A DNA stretch of 64,000 nucleotides from positions 62,001 to 126,000 of the forward strand of contig VIKE01000002.1 in assembly GCA_008080565.1 (NCBI GenBank). Direction: 5' to 3'. This DNA is from Rhodocyclaceae bacterium (GTDB lineage: Bacteria > Pseudomonadota > Gammaproteobacteria > Burkholderiales > Rhodocyclaceae). Below the pieces are notes generated by a model. It ran no database searches. It saw nothing but the letters and a program-made list of their open reading frames with translations, and had not been told where the DNA came from. Below are positions 27,323-36,371 of the stretch, piece by piece (within the stretch, counting starts at the first letter, position 1; each line of letters starts with the position of its first letter). The position numbers were made by a program, and so were the translations under genes.

Positions 27323-28634
27323 CATCCTCGTCGTTGGAATTGTTTTGGCGGGAAGTCTTTACGCACTTCGCCAACCTTGGGTTGGAGTAATACTGTGGAC
27401 TTGGGTTAGCCTGATGAATCCTCACAGCCTAACTTACGGGTTCGCGCTAAGTTTCCCTGTTGCAGCAATTGCGGCAATAGCAACCGTTATTGGATTGCTA
27501 ATGACAAAAGAAAGGGAAAACCCTTTTTCCGAGTCACCCGCCGTCTGGCTTGCTCTATTTGTAGTCTGGATCTGTATCGGCTACCCGTTTTCTTACAACG
27601 TAGACGGTAGCTGGGAAATGCTCACCAAAGTGTTGAAAATTGACATTATGGTTTTGGTGACCTTAATGATCCTCAAATCGCGCCGCCACATTGAACTATT
27701 CGTTTGGGTTGTAGTGGCGTCCCTTGGCTTTTATGGGGTGAAAGGTGGCATCTTCACGATTGCCAATGGTGGCAATTATCGTGTTTGGGGCCCAGGTGGA
27801 TTCATTGGGGGAAATAACGAACTAGCGCTAGCGCTGATCATGATCATTCCTTTCATGCGTTATCTCCAACTGCAAGCAACAAATAAATGGATCCGGCACG
27901 GACTTTCACTTGCGATGCTACTAACGGCTGCAGCCTCCCTTGGCAGCCACTCACGCGGTGCGCTTTTGGCGATTGCCGCGATGGCATTTTACCTTTGGCT
28001 AAAGAGCGCAAAAAAACTAACATTCGGAATAGCACTGGCCTGCGCAGGGATAGGCTTGATCATATTCATGCCTGAACAATGGAGTGACCGGATGAACACC
28101 ATTCAGACCTATGAGCAGGACAGTTCTGCAATGGGCAGAATCAATGCTTGGTGGGTCGCGTTCAATGTTGCTAAAGAGCACCTCACAGGCGCAGGCTTCG
28201 ACATGTACAATTTCGAGATTTTTGCCCGCTTCGCCCCTGATCCACTTGATGTCCATGCCGCTCACAGCATTTACTTTCAAGTTCTTGGAGAACATGGATT
28301 TATTGGACTTTTTCTTTTCCTCTTGATTTGGCTTTCCACATGGCGAACCGCTAGCTGGCTTATTAAAAACGGAACCGCAATACCTGAAGCGGTATGGTGT
28401 AGAGATCTCGGGGCAATGTGCCAAGTAGCTATGATCGGCTACCTCGTTGGCGGTGCGTTTTTAAGTCTTGCTTATTTCGATCTTCCTTACAATATTCTGG
28501 CCATCGCAGTTTTGGCCAAGCAATGGGTCTTAAAACATCGATTTACCGAATCAACTGAATTAAATCCAGCAAAAAGCAACCCGCTAAATACTTACCTCCC
28601 ATCGAGCGGGAAACCATCTATTTTTCGACCATAG
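27315..28634 (+). CDS. Probable O-glycosylation ligase, exosortase A-associated (TIGR03097 type)
   Basis: A 439-residue membrane protein of the Wzy/WaaL/PglL superfamily. The N-terminus MRDILVVGIVLAGSLYALRQPWVGVILWTWVSLMNPH is typical of the exosortase-linked family. The large loop has FNVAKEHLTGAGFDMYNFE and HAAHSIYFQVLGEHGFIGL, which holds the conserved His and the Wzy_C pattern. In exosortase systems it is proposed to put glycan on sorted proteins. It is the only gene of the 21.7-29.4 kb stretch that is itself exosortase-specific. Confidence 0.88.
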   Translation: MRDILVVGIVLAGSLYALRQPWVGVILWTWVSLMNPHSLTYGFALSFPVAAIAAIATVIGLLMTKERENPFSESPAVWLALFVVWICIGYPFSYNVDGSWEMLTKVLKIDIMVLVTLMILKSRRHIELFVWVVVASLGFYGVKGGIFTIANGGNYRVWGPGGFIGGNNELALALIMIIPFMRYLQLQATNKWIRHGLSLAMLLTAAASLGSHSRGALLAIAAMAFYLWLKSAKKLTFGIALACAGIGLIIFMPEQWSDRMNTIQTYEQDSSAMGRINAWWVAFNVAKEHLTGAGFDMYNFEIFARFAPDPLDVHAAHSIYFQVLGEHGFIGLFLFLLIWLSTWRTASWLIKNGTAIPEAVWCRDLGAMCQVAMIGYLVGGAFLSLAYFDLPYNILAIAVLAKQWVLKHRFTESTELNPAKSNPLNTYLPSSGKPSIFRP

Positions 28635-28702
28635 GAACATCCCTGCATGCCCTATTCAGGTTCTCTATCGATGACGCACTTCACTTTCAAGAGATTCACT
28701 TG

Positions 28703-29434
28703 ATGCCACTATCGTGCCCCTATCGTCGGAAATTTCTGCAACTTATCTTTTCGATATTTTTATCGATTATCTCCGCTAGCTCAATTGCAGCGCTAAACCA
28801 AGGCTCATACCCTGATTGGGCAACCCGTTGGCCCGCGGAGGAGCAATACGATGCTGATTGTCGCCCACTGTGGATTCCGAATAAATATGGCCCGTTTGAG
28901 TATAGAACTACTAACTCAGAGGATCGCGAATTGGTTGAAGGAGCGCACTTTTCACTAGAGTATCAAGCCTATCTAAAAGGACAGAAAAAGTCTTCTAGAC
29001 AGGCGAATGAGCTTCCTCCTGCAGCAGGTTTTGGATACACCTTATGGGCGTTTCCAAACCAACCCCTGGCACTTGCCGCAATGGAAGACCTCGGCATACG
29101 ACACAAAACGGAAAAACCTCCAGGAGCCATCCTTCGTATTCACTGTTGGTTCCAGCGAGCTGTTCGTTTTGCTCCTGACGATGAGTTGGTTCGAGCACTG
29201 TACGGGTATTACTACGCCCGTCGAGGAATGCCCTCCGAAGCAAGAGTACAACTTGAAAAGGTGGTATTCCTTGGAAGCAGTAACTCTAGTGTTTATGTCT
29301 ACAGTGCCTTTGCTTACATTGAAATCAAAGAGTACGAGAAAGCTCTAGAAGCAGCCAAGACCGCCTACCAACTCGGCTATTCGTTGCCAGGACTGCGAAA
29401 CCGCCTGAAACAGGCGGGCAAATGGCACGATTAA
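28703..29434 (+). CDS. Exported TPR-containing protein of unknown function
   Basis: A 243-residue protein with a signal peptide (hydrophobic run LIFSIFLSIISASSIAA). Residues 35-130 are not recognised but hold two Trp-rich segments near YPDWATRWP. The C-terminal 90 residues form two or three tetratricopeptide repeats (LVRALYGYYYARRGMPSEARVQLEKVV and VYSAFAYIEIKEYEKALEAAKTAYQLG). It may be a periplasmic scaffold in the export apparatus, as TPR proteins are in other exopolysaccharide systems. I could not place it in a named family. Confidence 0.6.
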   Translation: MPLSCPYRRKFLQLIFSIFLSIISASSIAALNQGSYPDWATRWPAEEQYDADCRPLWIPNKYGPFEYRTTNSEDRELVEGAHFSLEYQAYLKGQKKSSRQANELPPAAGFGYTLWAFPNQPLALAAMEDLGIRHKTEKPPGAILRIHCWFQRAVRFAPDDELVRALYGYYYARRGMPSEARVQLEKVVFLGSSNSSVYVYSAFAYIEIKEYEKALEAAKTAYQLGYSLPGLRNRLKQAGKWHD

Positions 29435-29467
29435 GAACTGACCATAGCCACCATTTTCCGAGATTCT

Positions 29468-30388
29468 ATGATTGATATTAGATCTTTGTTCCATAAAGTC
29501 TGCATAGCGATTAACCGCCGCCGTTTCGATCGAAAACTGCAAGGTATTCTTGATACGAATCCCATTCATTTGGGCAATACACCGTTAACGCTTCTGTCTA
29601 TGGTTCACCACCGGGATGTCCTGTCGTATCTGCTGGCGGCCAAGTCCTTTGCCCGATTTATCGTACCCGCCAAGGTCGTCATCGTGGCTGATCCGAGCAT
29701 TACCCCTGCCGATCGGGAATTGCTGAAGCGTCACATCCCCGAAGTCTGTTTCCGCAACGCAGCGGAATTCCATTGCCAGGAACTGCCCAAGGGTGGCACC
29801 TGGGAGAGGCTAACGGCGATTGCAGAGTACGCACAGGAACGCTTCGTCATCCAACTCGACGCAGACACGGTAGCCACCAAGGCCATGCCGGAAGTCGAGC
29901 TGGCAATTAGGGAAAATCACGCCTTCCTGCTCGGCACTGAGGATGTCCAGCAAATACAGCCCGTGGTCCAAATCGCTACCTGGGCCAAGGGCCGGCTGGC
30001 CGGTGACGACCATGTGCAACTGGTCGCCGAGTCGGTTCTGGATGGTTTGTCCGATCAATCGCGCTGGAAATACGTGCGGGCCTGTTCCGGTTTTGCCGGA
30101 TTCCCCAGAGGAGCTTTCGGCAAGGAGCAACTGGTCCGTATTTCGCAGGAAATGAGTGCTCTGCTCGGCGAACGCTGGAAGGAATGGGGAACCGAGCAGT
30201 TCACCTCAAACCTGGTTCTGGCCAGCATGGAAGGAGCCAAGCTGCTGCCCCACCCGAAGTACTGTGCGCCACACCGTGCCAACGGCGATACCGCCTTTCG
30301 GCATTTCATTGGCTATGTCCGCCACACGACGCCGCTCTACGCCATTCTGGCCGGGCAGGTGGCTGCCGAACTGCGCAGCGGAGGCTGA
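29468..30388 (+). CDS. Putative glycosyltransferase (GT-A-like), unassigned family
   Basis: A 306-residue protein without membrane segments. LLSMVHHRDVLSYLLAAKSFA followed by VVIVADPSITPADRELLKRHIP and the later RFVIQLDADTVATKAMPEV look like a GT-A fold with a DxD metal site (Asp-Ala-Asp). The C-terminal FTSNLVLASMEGAKLLPHPKYC is a plausible acceptor region. It ends one base before the deacetylase that follows. I do not recognise a named family, so the activity is an inference from the motif. Confidence 0.55.
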   Translation: MIDIRSLFHKVCIAINRRRFDRKLQGILDTNPIHLGNTPLTLLSMVHHRDVLSYLLAAKSFARFIVPAKVVIVADPSITPADRELLKRHIPEVCFRNAAEFHCQELPKGGTWERLTAIAEYAQERFVIQLDADTVATKAMPEVELAIRENHAFLLGTEDVQQIQPVVQIATWAKGRLAGDDHVQLVAESVLDGLSDQSRWKYVRACSGFAGFPRGAFGKEQLVRISQEMSALLGERWKEWGTEQFTSNLVLASMEGAKLLPHPKYCAPHRANGDTAFRHFIGYVRHTTPLYAILAGQVAAELRSGG

Positions 30389-30389
30389 G

Positions 30390-31340
30390 TTGTTCTGGCA
30401 GCTAATCAGTCGCCAGCTGGCACCGGGAGGAAGCAATGGCAAGCTCAGCATCTTCATTTTCCACCGGGTTCTCCCGGTGCCCGATCCTCTACTGCCTTTC
30501 GAGCCATCAGCCGAAGAATTCGACTGGATGGTCCGCTTCATCTCCCGTACCTTCACAGTCCTCCCTCTGGGCGAAGCCGCGAGCCGGCTCAAGGCCGGCA
30601 CCCTGCCGCCGGCTGCCGCCACAATCACCTTTGACGATGGCTATGCCGACAATCTGCTGGTCGCCTGGCCCATTCTCAAGCGCTACGGGGTTCCTGCCAC
30701 CTTCTTCATCGCTACCGCCTTCCTCGGAGGCGGCCGAATGTGGAACGATGACGTCATCGAAGCATTTCGGCTTTCACGCAAGGATGAACTGGACCTGAGC
30801 GAATTCGACCTAGGGATCCATCAACTGACCGACACCACTTCACGGTTGAACGGTTATGAGTCGGTCCTAGGCAAACTCAAGTACTTCGAGCACCGGCTAC
30901 GTAGCGAAATTTCCCGGGAAATCGCTTGCCGCTGCGAGGTTCCAGCTGTAGCAGAGCTGATGATGACGCACCCGCAATTGCGTCTCCTCCATAGCGAAGG
31001 CGCGGAAATCGGCGGACATACGCGCACCCACCCCATTCTGGAACGACTCGACGATGCCGCAGCCAAGAAGGAAATCGAATCGGGAAAGCAGGAACTCGAA
31101 ACGCTCATAGGCACGGCAGTACGTGTCTTAGCCTACCCGAACGGCGTACCTGGCCGGGATTGTTCGGCAAGACATGCAGAAATGGCCCGACAGGCCGGTT
31201 TCGATGCCGCGGTATCAACCCGGCAGGCCTGCGCAACTTCAACCTCCGATATATTCCAGTTGCCGCGCTTTACCCCCTGGGATCGCACGCCGCTCCGCTT
31301 CGCAATGCGCAGCATGATGAACCTTTACCGAGTCTCCTAA
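30390..31340 (+). CDS. Polysaccharide deacetylase family protein
   Basis: A 316-residue CE4-type enzyme. FIFHRVLPVPDPLLPFEPSA, ATITFDDGYADN (catalytic and metal Asp pair), EIGGHTRTHPIL (His-x4-His), and VLAYPNGVPGRD are in the expected order. The start is a TTG at 30390 with GGAGG six bases upstream, right after the previous stop; the open frame that reaches back to 30156 only shadows that gene. It is the third NodB-fold protein of the locus and ends the plus-strand block. A minus-strand block converges on it 41 bases later. Confidence 0.87.
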   Translation: MFWQLISRQLAPGGSNGKLSIFIFHRVLPVPDPLLPFEPSAEEFDWMVRFISRTFTVLPLGEAASRLKAGTLPPAAATITFDDGYADNLLVAWPILKRYGVPATFFIATAFLGGGRMWNDDVIEAFRLSRKDELDLSEFDLGIHQLTDTTSRLNGYESVLGKLKYFEHRLRSEISREIACRCEVPAVAELMMTHPQLRLLHSEGAEIGGHTRTHPILERLDDAAAKKEIESGKQELETLIGTAVRVLAYPNGVPGRDCSARHAEMARQAGFDAAVSTRQACATSTSDIFQLPRFTPWDRTPLRFAMRSMMNLYRVS

Positions 31341-31381
31341 ACTGCAGCGAACATTTCACCTATTTGCCTAGCGCACTCTAG

Positions 31382-32821
31382 CTAGTGCCTGCCCCGCCGC
31401 ATCAGGGCGACTCGGCTGATCTCCAGCCAAAGCTGATGTTTCGTTACCCACGCCAGGATAAGCGCACCGAGCAAGCCTCCTGTTCCTGACAACAAGGCTG
31501 GAACGAGCAATTCAGTCGACCGCCAGCCCCAGTTGAGAATGGCGATGAGCGAAGCTGCCGACGCACCAAGGGCCACCAGCATGCTTTTTACCCAGGCGAA
31601 CAGCATTTTTCCGATGGCGAAACTGATGTGCTTGCGCGCCGTATAAATCCAAATTACTGATGCGATCGCCCCGGAAACGATCAGGCACTGACTAAGTGCC
31701 AGCAAGCTAAGCTGCGTACCAATTGCTGTCGCAATCAGCGTGACGACAGTGGATAGTAAGGTCGCCTTGAGGACATCGTTGACGGCCCCAACGGCAATCA
31801 AAACTGGCGGACAAATAGCTGCTGGAATGGCGAATGCACAAGAGATCGCCAGCCAGCGTGCTGGATCCACTGCATCATCCCACTGTGGGCCGTAGAGAAT
31901 CCTGATTGCCGGATACGCCATCAAGGCTATCCCGAAGAAAAAGGCCCAGCCCAACCCTGTTACCAGTTCCATCGCCACCAAGAACGAGACACCAAGATTC
32001 CCGGACTCACGAGATTGCTTGGCGAAATACGGCAAGGCAACCGAGTTGACCGCATCCATGACCAAGCGCTGGAACATCGTCACCAGCCCCTGCCCGCGAC
32101 TGAACAGGCCGGCGTCCAGCATACTGCTCATTTTCCCCAACAACAATTCCGGTGCCCCGCCTGACAGCGTGTTCATCAGCGATGTAACGGTGAGTTTGCC
32201 ACCGAACGAGACCACGTCGCCAATGCCATGGACAATCGGCCGCCATGGCAGCGAGGGATGAGCGAAGATCCAGATCGCAATGATGCTCGCCACAGTCGTC
32301 AAGGCATTGGCCCAGGCTAGGCTGACCGGGCCGTAGCCGAGCCAGGCCATTGTGATTGCCGATGCAGCATGAACCAAGGCACCGATGAAGCGAACCCCAG
32401 CGATCGATCCGAAGCGCATTTCCCGGACCAGCCAGGCATTTGGATAAGCAAGAAAAGGCGTAATAGCGAAGTTCAACGCCAGAACCAGCATGATGTTGAA
32501 GATCTGCGGCTCGCGATAGAAATCCGCAGTGGGAACGGCCACCGCCAGCACGACCAGGGCCAGAAAAGTGCCAAGCGCTAGTTGCACGCTCCAAGTGGCA
32601 CGCATTTTCTCTTCCGATAGCTCTTTGTTTTGGACCAAATATTGGCCAGCACCTAGATCACGGAAGGTAGCAATGAAGCCCAGCAATACCATGGTCACCG
32701 AATAGATACCGATTTCCGATGGCGTCAGCAAACGGGCAATCGCCATCGATGATGCCGTATGAATCACCAACCCTGAGTAGCGGTCAAGAAACGAGAGTGC
32801 TAGGGCTTTGCGTGTCGACAC
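31382..32821 (-). CDS. Wzx-like oligosaccharide flippase (polysaccharide biosynthesis protein)
   Basis: A 479-residue membrane protein with about 12-14 helices, of the MOP superfamily. The N-terminal SFLDRYSGLVIHTASSMAIARLLTPSEIG matches the usual RLLTPxEyG pattern, and GAGQYLVQNKELSEEKMRATW follows. It would flip the lipid-linked repeat unit to the periplasm for a Wzy-like polymerase such as the one at 36372. The start is a GTG at 32821. It is the last gene of the minus-strand block. Confidence 0.88.
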   Translation of the reverse strand: MSTRKALALSFLDRYSGLVIHTASSMAIARLLTPSEIGIYSVTMVLLGFIATFRDLGAGQYLVQNKELSEEKMRATWSVQLALGTFLALVVLAVAVPTADFYREPQIFNIMLVLALNFAITPFLAYPNAWLVREMRFGSIAGVRFIGALVHAASAITMAWLGYGPVSLAWANALTTVASIIAIWIFAHPSLPWRPIVHGIGDVVSFGGKLTVTSLMNTLSGGAPELLLGKMSSMLDAGLFSRGQGLVTMFQRLVMDAVNSVALPYFAKQSRESGNLGVSFLVAMELVTGLGWAFFFGIALMAYPAIRILYGPQWDDAVDPARWLAISCAFAIPAAICPPVLIAVGAVNDVLKATLLSTVVTLIATAIGTQLSLLALSQCLIVSGAIASVIWIYTARKHISFAIGKMLFAWVKSMLVALGASAASLIAILNWGWRSTELLVPALLSGTGGLLGALILAWVTKHQLWLEISRVALMRRGRH

Positions 32822-32881
32822 AGATGGATGACTCTATGAGATGGAACGGCGGCGCGAACCGAGGGCTTCGGCTGCAGAGAA

Positions 32882-34573
32882 TCAGAGTGCGAACCTGCGT
32901 TTACTCGCCAGCAGCCACTGCGAGAGCATCATCAGTATCCAGACAAGCTCACCATAGTAGCCCGGATGTTGCGGGAGATATTCTTTTAGCAACTTATCTA
33001 GGAAGTCGGCACGCACGATCCGGCTTTCACGCAGGTAATCCAGCGAGTCAACGGCCAGCTTGCGTAGTCCCGCATGCTCCACTGCCCAAACCCCGAACGG
33101 CAAACCAAAGCCATGCTTCTTCTTGGTGATGATCTCTGGCGGCAGGAAATCCTTCAGCGCTTCCTTGAAGAACCAGCGCAGGGTCAGCCCCTTGAGCTTG
33201 AGTTCCGGGTCGAGGCGCAGCGAGAAATCGACCAGGCGGTCGTCGAGCAGGGGGAAGCCCACTTCCAGCCCCGCCAAGCTGGTAGCCCCAAGCACCTTCG
33301 GCAGATCGTTATCAGCCAGCGTGTATTTCCAGTCGTACCAGAGCATGCGATTGACCAGCGCTTGGCCGTCGCCAGCGCGGTAAGTCTCGCGCTGCTGGCG
33401 CAGGGTGTCCTGCGGGTCGACCAGCGCCAGGAACTCTGGCGTAAGCACTTCGGATAGCCCGAGCCGGGTCAGCAGGTTGTACATCTGCATGCGGTCCGGC
33501 ATCGGAACGCTGGCCTGTTCAACATAGCTGACGGCCTTCTTGATGCCCGGAATCTTTCCTGGGAGCGCGCTACCCACCAGCAAGGGTTCAAGTAGGCCGC
33601 GACGCAGCAGGCCGGGGATTTGCTCGTAGACACCGAAGACCCGCTGCTTGGCATAGCGGGTATTGCCACCGAACAGTTCGTCGCCGCCATCGCCGGCCAG
33701 GATCCGGGTCAGTCCGGCTTCGCGCGCCGCCTTGGCGCAGTAAAAGGCGGGCACGACCGAGGAATTCCCGAACGGTTGATCGTAGGAAGCAGCGACATCC
33801 GGAATGCTGCGCACCAGGTCGTCCGGCGTCACGTAATACTCGTGGTGCACGGCGCCAAAGTGGCGGGCAGCGATGCGGGCATACTCCATTTCATCATAGC
33901 CGGCCGCTTCGAAGCCGATGGAAAACGCCTTGGCAGGTTGACCGGTCACTTCTCGAAGGAGCCCGGCAACCGTCGAACTGTCGGTACCACCACTGAGGAA
34001 GCAACCGGTGGTGTCACCATCGAGCTGGTCGCGAACGGCATCGAGCAGTATCTGGCGGAATTCGGCCTTCAGTTCGCCGAGCGGTGCGCGGCGCATTTCG
34101 CTGAAATGCGGATTCCACCACGGCGCAACAGTCAGCTGGCCGTTTTTGAACAAGGCATAGTGGCCGGCCGGAAGGCGGAAAACATCCTTGTACACTGTCC
34201 GCGGCGCCGGAATCATGTGAAAGTAGAGGTAATCGTAGAGCGCCTGGGAATCGAGTTCGCAACCCGGATCGGCCAGTTCGTCAGCCCTTTCGGCCACCAA
34301 CAGCAGCCCATCCTTGACCCGGTAGCAGAGCGAGCTTGTCGCGAAACGATCTACCGCCAAATAGGTTACGCCGGGCTCGGGATTGAAGGCGACAGCAAAT
34401 CTGCCAATAGCAACCTTAGGAGCAGATGTTCCGTGTTGGCGATATGCCTCGGACCATGCTGCAATCATTGAAACGGATTCGGATATTTCGATAAAGCGAG
34501 CATCAACAAAGCAACCATCACCAGAAATCAGCAGGGGAGGTGCGAGACCATACGAAATCAATGACATTGGCAT
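32882..34573 (-). CDS. Asparagine-synthase-like protein lacking the glutaminase nucleophile
   Basis: A 563-residue homologue of AsnB. The synthetase domain looks complete: PP-loop FLSGGTDSSTVAGLL, LAGDGGDELFGGNTRY, and GFPLLDDRLVDFSLRLDP. The N-terminal domain is recognisable (GRFAVAFNPEPGVTYLAVDRFATSSLCYR) but begins MPMSLISYG, with no Cys at position 2 and no CGI motif at any possible start. It therefore cannot release ammonia from glutamine in the usual way. It may use free ammonia or an amine nucleophile, or get ammonia from another protein. The intact exosortase-associated homologue is at 14445. Confidence 0.85.
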   Translation of the reverse strand: MPMSLISYGLAPPLLISGDGCFVDARFIEISESVSMIAAWSEAYRQHGTSAPKVAIGRFAVAFNPEPGVTYLAVDRFATSSLCYRVKDGLLLVAERADELADPGCELDSQALYDYLYFHMIPAPRTVYKDVFRLPAGHYALFKNGQLTVAPWWNPHFSEMRRAPLGELKAEFRQILLDAVRDQLDGDTTGCFLSGGTDSSTVAGLLREVTGQPAKAFSIGFEAAGYDEMEYARIAARHFGAVHHEYYVTPDDLVRSIPDVAASYDQPFGNSSVVPAFYCAKAAREAGLTRILAGDGGDELFGGNTRYAKQRVFGVYEQIPGLLRRGLLEPLLVGSALPGKIPGIKKAVSYVEQASVPMPDRMQMYNLLTRLGLSEVLTPEFLALVDPQDTLRQQRETYRAGDGQALVNRMLWYDWKYTLADNDLPKVLGATSLAGLEVGFPLLDDRLVDFSLRLDPELKLKGLTLRWFFKEALKDFLPPEIITKKKHGFGLPFGVWAVEHAGLRKLAVDSLDYLRESRIVRADFLDKLLKEYLPQHPGYYGELVWILMMLSQWLLASKRRFAL

Positions 34574-34601
34574 ACCTAAGTAAGATAATTGGCAAATATG
34601 G

Positions 34602-35654
34602 TTAATCTGACTTTGTATCGTTTAGTACCTTAATGAGCTTAGCGGCCTGCTCTTCTTTTGAATAGGAGTTTGTTACAGACAATCTAGCAGCAATCCCCAT
34701 TTCTCTACGCAACCCGGGATCACGTAATTTTTCTAAACACCTAAACCAGTCAGCGGCTGAACTGGCAAATAAGCCATTCTGACCATGATTAATTACTGCC
34801 TCGTATGATGGGATGGGGGTTGCAACGACAGGCAACCCTGCCGACATTTTCATAGTTAATCTGTTTTCTGATTTTCTCTTCCAATCGGGTGGCAACCCAC
34901 CGGATTCGACATCGGCTGAATTTAATATCGGAATCACGCCAATATCCGCACTAATCATTTCCCGCCACACCGTATCGGGACTCCATGGTACACATGTGAT
35001 ATTACGGTTCATCAGAAATCGTGCATAACTCAATCGATCACTGTGACATTTTTCCCGCAATTTCCAATATATTTCACGCAACCTCTGCCAGCCAAACTGG
35101 TATCTTCCTACAATGCACACCCTCATCCATTTTGGTGGGAAATCAATTATCGGCAAACTGTCCAGGTCATGCGATGTAACAAGCACTGACCGCAACGGAT
35201 CATTATGACAACCCCAGTCAGTTTTAAAACATTCAGGGTTCTCTATTCCATCATGCACAACATATATTCTCGACTGTAGTTCTGGCGGATACAACGATTT
35301 TAGGTAATCCGAAATAACGACGGTTGCGTCAGCAACACTCGCCATTTTGACATCAACCCGATCACAAATAACGAAAATACTACGTATCCCAAATTCGGAA
35401 AGACCTTTAACCAACGCCACTGCGGACTGTCCACTAACTTTCTGCAAAATGACAACATTACAGTTTTCCGAGACCACACGCTCCAAAACCCCGGATAGAT
35501 TCGGAGCTTCGTTCGCTTCCTCTGGTTCAAAAATAATACTTGTCTTCCAGCCTGCCGATTCTAAAAATGGCAACATATTAAGAACTGCAATTCTAGTACT
35601 TGGAATTGCGTTTAAAGTATTTGAGCACAACACAAAACCGACTTTGTTGTTCAA
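34602..35654 (-). CDS. Putative glycosyltransferase (GT-B-like), AT-rich
   Basis: About 350 residues. VGFVLCSNTLNAIPSTRIAVLNML and the C-terminal NRLTMKMSAGLPVVATPIPSYEAVINHG resemble GT4-type proteins, with the last stretch as donor-site region. The gene is clearly more AT-rich than its neighbours, together with the methyltransferase. Two TTG starts are possible: 35678, which overlaps the methyltransferase gene by 28 bases, and 35654, which makes a TTGA overlap with its stop. I prefer the latter, without a strong ribosome-binding site for either. Confidence 0.68.
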   Translation of the reverse strand: MNNKVGFVLCSNTLNAIPSTRIAVLNMLPFLESAGWKTSIIFEPEEANEAPNLSGVLERVVSENCNVVILQKVSGQSAVALVKGLSEFGIRSIFVICDRVDVKMASVADATVVISDYLKSLYPPELQSRIYVVHDGIENPECFKTDWGCHNDPLRSVLVTSHDLDSLPIIDFPPKWMRVCIVGRYQFGWQRLREIYWKLREKCHSDRLSYARFLMNRNITCVPWSPDTVWREMISADIGVIPILNSADVESGGLPPDWKRKSENRLTMKMSAGLPVVATPIPSYEAVINHGQNGLFASSAADWFRCLEKLRDPGLRREMGIAARLSVTNSYSKEEQAAKLIKVLNDTKSD

Positions 35655-36352
35655 TTTCGCGTCTCTGCCCGAATGCAAATCTGGTAAGTAAAAAACTCAC
35701 GGACTGGCGCCCAATTTTTTATGCACATTGGAAGACGGTTTAAAAATCTATTGGCCACCCCCCCCCCTGCGTCGCCCCATCTTAGCGCCAGACAAGTTGC
35801 TGTTATATCGAGCCCACAATCGGTAATTAACGAATTAGAGTCTCGCACGGTAAACCAGTGCAAATGGGTTCGATCAAATATTCCGCGATCACGTTTAGGA
35901 AAGTAACCATTAAAGAAGATCGCCCAGAGAGCAGAAAAGTGTCTAACGTTTGGCAAGCTAACGATAACAGTACCACTTTTATTCAAATATTTGACAGCCA
36001 ATTCGAGGCAATTTTTTGGGTCAACCAAATGTTCTAAAATATCGGCAAATATAATGCAGTCGAATTTTTTTCCACCAAATAATTCATCCCAATCCAAAGC
36101 GTTTATATCACCGTTAAATACATAATCAAGTTTTTTGGCGGCTTCATTGGAAAAATCAGTATCAAGTTCAACCCCATAAACAATTCGCTTCGGCATATTA
36201 TTTTTAAGCGATTGGCCAAGAGCGCCATTGCTGCATCCTATATCCAATATAAACATTGCATCCATAGGAACAAGTTGAACTATGTCTGAGCGCGAGGTTG
36301 TGTACGCCGTATTGCGTTCAGCAGAAATATTATGCTCTGCAGAGTGACTCAT
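35651..36352 (-). CDS. SAM-dependent class I methyltransferase
   Basis: A 233-residue methyltransferase. Motif I is FILDIGCSNGALGQSLK, motif II region is YGVELDTDFSNEAAKKL, and FDCIIFADILEHLVDPKNCLE is motif IV of the Methyltransf_11/23 type. A GGAG site seven bases ahead supports the ATG at 36352. It is AT-rich like the downstream glycosyltransferase. In a sugar locus it probably methylates a glycan or a precursor; the substrate cannot be told. Confidence 0.85.
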   Translation of the reverse strand: MSHSAEHNISAERNTAYTTSRSDIVQLVPMDAMFILDIGCSNGALGQSLKNNMPKRIVYGVELDTDFSNEAAKKLDYVFNGDINALDWDELFGGKKFDCIIFADILEHLVDPKNCLELAVKYLNKSGTVIVSLPNVRHFSALWAIFFNGYFPKRDRGIFDRTHLHWFTVRDSNSLITDCGLDITATCLALRWGDAGGGVANRFLNRLPMCIKNWAPVREFFTYQICIRAETRN

Positions 36353-36371
36353 TGCTTTGCTCCAATCTCAA

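Noticed and set aside
31341-31381. Bidirectional terminator between convergent genes
   Set aside because: GCACT and AGTGC give only a five-pair stem with no T-run on either strand.
32882-34573. Lasso-peptide cyclase, to go with the PqqD-like and HprK-related genes
   Set aside because: It is 26 kb away in a sugar block, keeps a recognisable glutaminase-like domain, and no precursor peptide or leader protease is near.
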